Source: Bordetella bronchialis (lineage in GTDB: Bacteria > Pseudomonadota > Gammaproteobacteria > Burkholderiales > Burkholderiaceae_B). From it: a stretch of DNA of 64,000 nucleotides. The notes beneath the pieces are model-generated. The model was given only the letters and a program-made list of their open reading frames with translations. It was not told where the DNA came from and did no database searches. The position numbers and the translations under genes were made by a program. The stretch is taken from the NCBI RefSeq assembly GCF_001676705.1, contig NZ_CP016170.1, positions 186,001-250,000 of the forward strand, given 5' to 3'. Within the stretch, counting starts at the first letter, position 1, and every line of letters starts with the position of its first letter. Of the stretch, positions 60,228 through 64,000 are shown one piece after another.

Positions 60228-61211
60228 TTAGCGATCACTATTACGCTTGGCGGCCGTACGCTTCGCCCGTGCGGGTGCGTCCTGCTCGCGCGGCGGTGCC
60301 GCATGCCGGCCCACGCGCCGCTCAAAGAACTCGATCAGCGCCTGGACCCGCGCGGTACGGCCGTTGCGCGTGGGCACCAGCAGCGTGATCGGCGCGTTGT
60401 CGAACTGCCAATCCGCCATGATGCGTACCAGCTTGCCTTGCGCGACCGCTTCCGCCGCATCCCACTCCGACCGCAGCACCAGCCCCAGTCCTTCCTCTGC
60501 CCATTGCCGCGCAACCGCGCCGTCGTTCGTGGAATACGCGGGCGAGATGCGGATGGTCTCCGGCTGACCCACCGCCTTGCCGGGTGACCGGCCGCGCGGA
60601 CGAACGCGCCACAGCGTCACATCCTCGTTGTTCTCGCGTATGCAGATGCAGCTGTGCTTCGCTACATCGCGGGGCGTACGCGGGACGCCATGCGCATGCA
60701 GATACATCGGGCTGGCGCATAGCCAGCGCTCGTTGGAGGCAAGCGTACGCGCGATCCAGGAAGAATCCCGCACGGCCCCGATATGGATGATGGCATCCGC
60801 ATCGTGCCTGTCCGGCCACGGCGTTTCGTACAGATCCAGCTGCACGCGCAGGCCGGGATGGGCGCGCGCGAACTCGGCGATCAGCGGCGAGACATGGCGC
60901 CGGCCATAGCCGAACGGCGCCGAGACGCGCAGCAAGCCGGTGAGCTGGCGTGCGTCGCTTTGCAGGGATTCGCACAGGCTGTCCAGCTGGCCCAGCAGTG
61001 CTGTCGCATCGCGCGCGAAGCGCTCGCCCTCCGCTGTCAGGCTGAGCCGCCGCGCGGTGCGGGTGGCCAGCGTCACGCCCAGGCGGGTCTCCAGTTTCCG
61101 CAGCCGGATGGACAGCGCGGAGGGCGTCACATCCAGCGCACGCGCCGCGGCGCTGAGCGATTCCTCGCGCAGCAAAGTCGCGGCCAGCTGAAGATCGTCG
61201 ATCTGGACCAT
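60228..61211 (-). CDS. LysR family regulator
   Basis: A 327-aa LTTR with the helix-turn-helix LQLAATLLREESLSAAARALDVTPSALSIRLRKLETRLGVTLATRTARRLSLTAEG (about 8-63). The C-terminal tail (about 300-327) is very basic (REQDAPARAKRTAAKRNSDR). ATG at 61211 gives the typical N-terminus. Divergent from the HAD/Bug genes; a TTTAA-N17-TTAAA site (61221-61247) in the gap may be its operator. Confidence 0.9.
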   Translation of the reverse strand: MVQIDDLQLAATLLREESLSAAARALDVTPSALSIRLRKLETRLGVTLATRTARRLSLTAEGERFARDATALLGQLDSLCESLQSDARQLTGLLRVSAPFGYGRRHVSPLIAEFARAHPGLRVQLDLYETPWPDRHDADAIIHIGAVRDSSWIARTLASNERWLCASPMYLHAHGVPRTPRDVAKHSCICIRENNEDVTLWRVRPRGRSPGKAVGQPETIRISPAYSTNDGAVARQWAEEGLGLVLRSEWDAAEAVAQGKLVRIMADWQFDNAPITLLVPTRNGRTARVQALIEFFERRVGRHAAPPREQDAPARAKRTAAKRNSDR

Positions 61212-61282
61212 TAAATTTTGTTTAACGATTGTTGTCGAGTCATTAAAACACAGCGCGGTATCGGGCCGGTAGAGTGCAGGCC

Positions 61283-61957
61283 ATGGAACCGACATCTACC
61301 TCTGCCCCCGCCTATCCGCGCGCGGTCTTGTTCGACCTGTTGACCGCGTTGCTGGACTCCTGGACTGTCTGGAACGCCGCTGCCGGCTCGGAAGAGCAGG
61401 GCCGCGCCTGGCGTGCCCGCTACCTTCAATTGACGTATGGCTGCGGCGCTTACGAGCCTTATGAAGAGCTGGTGCGGCGGGCTGCCCGGGATACCGGCCT
61501 GCCCGCCTCCGCGCCGGTAGCGCTGGAAGACAACTGGAACCGGCTGCCCCCTTGGGACGGCGCGCGCGAGCTGCTGGGCGCCTTGCGCCCGCATTGCAAG
61601 CTGGCCGTGGTGACGAACTGCTCCCGCCGCCTGGGGACGCGCGCGGCCGCACTCATGGGTATCGACTGGGATGTCGTCGTGACCTCGGAGGAAGCGGGCT
61701 TCTACAAGCCCGACCCTCGGCCTTACCGCATGGCCCTCGAACGCCTGGGGGTCCAGGCGCGCGACGCGGCGTTCGTCGCGGGGTCGGGCTACGACATGTT
61801 CGGGACGGCCGCGGTGGGGCTGCGCACCTTCTGGCACAACCGCGTCGGCCTGGCGCTGCCCCAAGGCGCCACCGCGCCGGAAGCACAGGCGGCGACGCTG
61901 GAACCGGCCCTGCCCTGGCTGCAATCCTTCAACGCGGGCGCCGCGGCGTCACGATAA
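61283..61957 (+). CDS. HAD-superfamily haloacid dehalogenase-like hydrolase
   Basis: A 224-aa HAD protein. The nucleophile Asp is in AVLFDLLTALLDS; the position two residues on, Asp in phosphatases, is Leu, which is nearer to dehalogenases. The Ser/Thr motif is VVTNCS, the lysine is in GFYKPDPRPY, and the last Asp region reads VAGSGYDM where GD(x)xxD is usual. So the class is clear but the reaction is not. A GTG at 61274 is an alternative start. Divergent from a LysR gene. Confidence 0.82.
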   Translation: MEPTSTSAPAYPRAVLFDLLTALLDSWTVWNAAAGSEEQGRAWRARYLQLTYGCGAYEPYEELVRRAARDTGLPASAPVALEDNWNRLPPWDGARELLGALRPHCKLAVVTNCSRRLGTRAAALMGIDWDVVVTSEEAGFYKPDPRPYRMALERLGVQARDAAFVAGSGYDMFGTAAVGLRTFWHNRVGLALPQGATAPEAQAATLEPALPWLQSFNAGAAASR

Positions 61958-61971
61958 CCGGAGTGCTGACT

Positions 61972-62973
61972 ATGCGTGCTCGCCGATTCTTCCCCGTCTT
62001 GTCCGCCGCCTTCCTGGCCATCGTCACGCTGGCGACGGCGCCCATGCCGGTCCATGCGCAGGACGAAGCCTATCCCCGGCGCGCGGTGACGCTGATCGTG
62101 CCATTTCCCGCGGGTGGCCCCAGCGATGCGCTGGCGCGCGGCTTCGCGCAGCAGATGGGCAAGCGACTCGGCCAGGCCGTCGTGGTGGAGAACCTGGCGG
62201 GCGCGGGCGGCACGATAGGCTTGACCAAGGTGGTCCGGTCGGCCCCGGATGGCTACACGCTGGGCTTCGGCACGATAGGCACGCATGTGGCGAATGTGGC
62301 GTTGTACAGGAAGCTGCCCTACGACCCCTTGGCGGATTTCCAGCCGGTGGGCCTGGCCGGTTCTGCGCCTATGCTGCTGTTGGGGCGTGCGAACCTGCCC
62401 GCCAATAATCTTCGGGAGTTCCTGGGCTGGCTCGCGGCGAACAAGGATCAGGCTTCCTACGGCAGTGCCGGCGTCGGCTCGATTTCGCACTACGGTTGCG
62501 TGCTTTTGCTCGCGGCGCTGAAGTCCAACGTGACCCATGTGCCGTACAAGGGCGTCGCGCCGGCGATGAACGACCTGATGGGCGGGCAGACGGATTTCAT
62601 GTGCGATCAGACCACGACGGCGCTGCCGCAGATCGCGGGCGGCAGGATCAAGGCGCTGGCGGTGTTGTCGGCCACGCGCTTGCCGCAGCTGCCGGATGTA
62701 GGCACGGTGGCGGAGGCCGGTTATCCGCTGAACATGCAGGCCTGGAACGCGGTGTTCGCGCCGCGCGGCACGCCGGCGCCCGTGATGGCGAAGCTGACGG
62801 CCGCCCTGGCCGAGGCGGCAGCCGATCCCGGGTTCCGCAAGCAGATGGACGCCGTGGGCGTGACCCTGCCCACTGGCAGCGGTGCCGCGCCGCAGGTCGT
62901 CACCGACCTGATCACCCGTGGCTTGCGCGACGATGTGCCGGCGCTGAAGGCCAAGGTCGATATGCTGGATTGA
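61972..62973 (+). CDS. Bug-family tripartite tricarboxylate solute-binding protein
   Basis: A 333-aa periplasmic receptor. A signal peptide (MRARRFFPVLSAAFLAIVTLATAPMPVHAQ) precedes the Bug domain: YPRRAVTLIVPFPAGGPSDALARGFAQQM (about 34-62), GAGGTIGLTKVV, and THVPYKGVAPAMNDLMGGQTDFMCD. Such receptors, greatly expanded in Bordetella, bind small carboxylates. No membrane subunits are adjacent. It follows the HAD gene by 14 bases with a GGAG-like site, so it is in the same operon. Confidence 0.93.
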   Translation: MRARRFFPVLSAAFLAIVTLATAPMPVHAQDEAYPRRAVTLIVPFPAGGPSDALARGFAQQMGKRLGQAVVVENLAGAGGTIGLTKVVRSAPDGYTLGFGTIGTHVANVALYRKLPYDPLADFQPVGLAGSAPMLLLGRANLPANNLREFLGWLAANKDQASYGSAGVGSISHYGCVLLLAALKSNVTHVPYKGVAPAMNDLMGGQTDFMCDQTTTALPQIAGGRIKALAVLSATRLPQLPDVGTVAEAGYPLNMQAWNAVFAPRGTPAPVMAKLTAALAEAAADPGFRKQMDAVGVTLPTGSGAAPQVVTDLITRGLRDDVPALKAKVDMLD

Positions 62974-63032
62974 CGTGCCTGCCTCGCCACGGCGGCCGCA
63001 TGGCAACACCCTATACGCTGGACCAATACGAC

Positions 63033-64000
63033 ATGACATCGACCCTGTACACCATCGATACGCCCGCCGCCGTGATAGACCTGCCGCGCGCGATGAAGAA
63101 CATTGCGCGCATGCAAGACCGCATGAACGCGCTGGGCGTCGCCTTTCGGCCCCACGTCAAAACGAGCAAGTGCGAACAGGTCGTGCGGGCGCAGCTCGAC
63201 GCGGGCGCGCAAGGCATCACTGTTTCCACTTTGAAAGAGGCGGAGCGCTTTTTCGCGAGCGGGATTACCGACATCCTGTACGCGGTGGGGATGGCCCCGC
63301 ATCGGCTGCCGCAGGCGCTGGCGCTGCGCCGCCGCGGCTGTGCGCTGACGATCATCACCGATAGCGTGGGGTCGGCGATGGAAATCGCCGGGTTCGGGCG
63401 CAGTCACGGCGAGCGTTTGCCGGTACTGGTCGAAGTCGATACCGACGGCCATCGTTCCGGCTTGGATCCTTACGGCGACGAACTGCTCAAGGTGGCTTCG
63501 GTGCTGCACGAAGGCGGCATGGAGCTCAAGGGCGTGATGACCCATGCGGGTTCCAGCTATGAACTGAATACGCCGGAGGCCTTGAGCGCCCTGGCGGAAC
63601 AGGAGCGCGCGGGATGCGTGGCGGCGGCGGAGCGCCTGCGCGCCGCCGGGCTTCCCTGTCCCGTTGTCAGCGTGGGCTCGACGCCGACGGCCCTCAGCGC
63701 GCGGGAGCTGCGGGGCGTTACCGAGGTGCGCGCGGGCGTATATGTGTTCTTCGACCTGGTCATGCATAACGTGGGGGTGTGCGCCATGCACGACATCGCC
63801 CTGGGCGTCCTGACCACGGTGATCGGGCACCAGCGCGAGAAAGGCTGGGCCATCGTGGACGCCGGCTGGATGGCGATGAGCCGGGATGCCGGGACCGCGA
63901 AGCAGCAGCGCGACTACAAGTACGGGCAGGTCTGCGGGGTGGACGGGGCGCCCATGGCCGGCTATCTGCTGGGCGGCGCCAATCAGGAGCACGGCATCGT
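63033..64000 (+). CDS. PLP-dependent D-threonine aldolase-like enzyme (partial)
   Basis: The first ~320 residues of a fold-III PLP enzyme; the gene runs off the window end. It opens with LYTIDTPAAVIDLPRAMKNIARMQ and has the catalytic lysine block FRPHVKTSK near residue 50, then VDTDGHRSGL and HAGSSY, VSVGSTPTAL, and VDAGWMAMSRDAG. This fits DSD1/D-threonine aldolases and D-amino acid dehydratases. Start at 63033; an in-frame ATG at 63000 is possible. It is likely the last gene of the LysR-controlled group seen here. Confidence 0.87.
   Translation, partial: MTSTLYTIDTPAAVIDLPRAMKNIARMQDRMNALGVAFRPHVKTSKCEQVVRAQLDAGAQGITVSTLKEAERFFASGITDILYAVGMAPHRLPQALALRRRGCALTIITDSVGSAMEIAGFGRSHGERLPVLVEVDTDGHRSGLDPYGDELLKVASVLHEGGMELKGVMTHAGSSYELNTPEALSALAEQERAGCVAAAERLRAAGLPCPVVSVGSTPTALSARELRGVTEVRAGVYVFFDLVMHNVGVCAMHDIALGVLTTVIGHQREKGWAIVDAGWMAMSRDAGTAKQQRDYKYGQVCGVDGAPMAGYLLGGANQEHGI

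Overview
This 64 kb window of GC-rich DNA looks like a chromosomal segment of a betaproteobacterium of the family Alcaligenaceae, most likely Bordetella or a close relative such as Achromobacter. The evidence is the gene content and order: a his/murA/bolA/ABC/Mla run, gltBD, an aa3 cytochrome oxidase cluster with PhaM and GlmU next to it, a Bug-type periplasmic receptor, and a GC-rich dispersed repeat of a kind I associate with these genera. No rRNA, tRNA, CRISPR array, prophage or intact insertion sequence was seen.

Region 1 (1-12.4 kb, minus strand) is a biosynthesis and envelope block. In transcription order it holds ompW; further along, two half-size chromate transporter genes; mlaF-mlaE-mlaD-mlaA-mlaC (phospholipid transport, without mlaB); an ABC-2 exporter pair; a BolA/IbaG protein; murA; hisG; hisD; hisC. 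Several genes overlap by 1 or 4 bases, so much of it is probably co-transcribed.

Region 2 (12.4-13.9 kb) has no gene. It is built of nested inverted repeats: two opposed 182-bp elements with 25-bp terminal inverted repeats, two opposed REP-like hairpins, and an 18-bp tandem repeat. A deleted copy of the 182-bp element lies at 52.64 kb. Region 3 (13.9-21.1 kb, minus strand) is gltB-gltD (glutamate synthase) with a terminator, preceded by a RAYT-like transposase relative that appears to have lost its HUH catalytic motif.

Region 4 (21.2-35.9 kb) is mixed metabolism and stress response: glutathione-dependent formaldehyde detoxification (frmA-fghA) behind a palindromic operator candidate; rpoH (sigma-32) behind a perfect CIRCE element; a candidate structured small RNA with its own terminator; a cAMP phosphodiesterase gene divergent from a Na+/H+ antiporter that carries a cyclic-nucleotide-binding domain; and a LacI-controlled TRAP transporter with a sugar-acid dehydratase. 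A NUDIX hydrolase follows.

Region 5 (36.2-45 kb, plus strand) is the cytochrome c oxidase cluster: coxB, ctaD, two small genes, ctaE, a small antisense-oriented membrane gene, SURF1, an SCO-like protein, ctaA, ctaB and sco1. It carries most of the assembly factors, but ctaG (Cox11) is absent. Region 6 (45-55.3 kb) holds a glycine-zipper protein, phaM, glmU, an MFS exporter, UDP-glucose dehydrogenase, a glycosyltransferase, an Lrp regulator and glmS, so amino-sugar and nucleotide-sugar supply dominates.

Region 7 (55.4-64 kb) is accessory in character. It has four transcription regulators or regulator pairs (two LysR, one MocR) each next to a small enzyme gene, a GNAT acetyltransferase, an HAD dehalogenase-like protein, a Bug solute-binding protein, and a PLP-dependent D-threonine-aldolase-like gene cut off by the window end.
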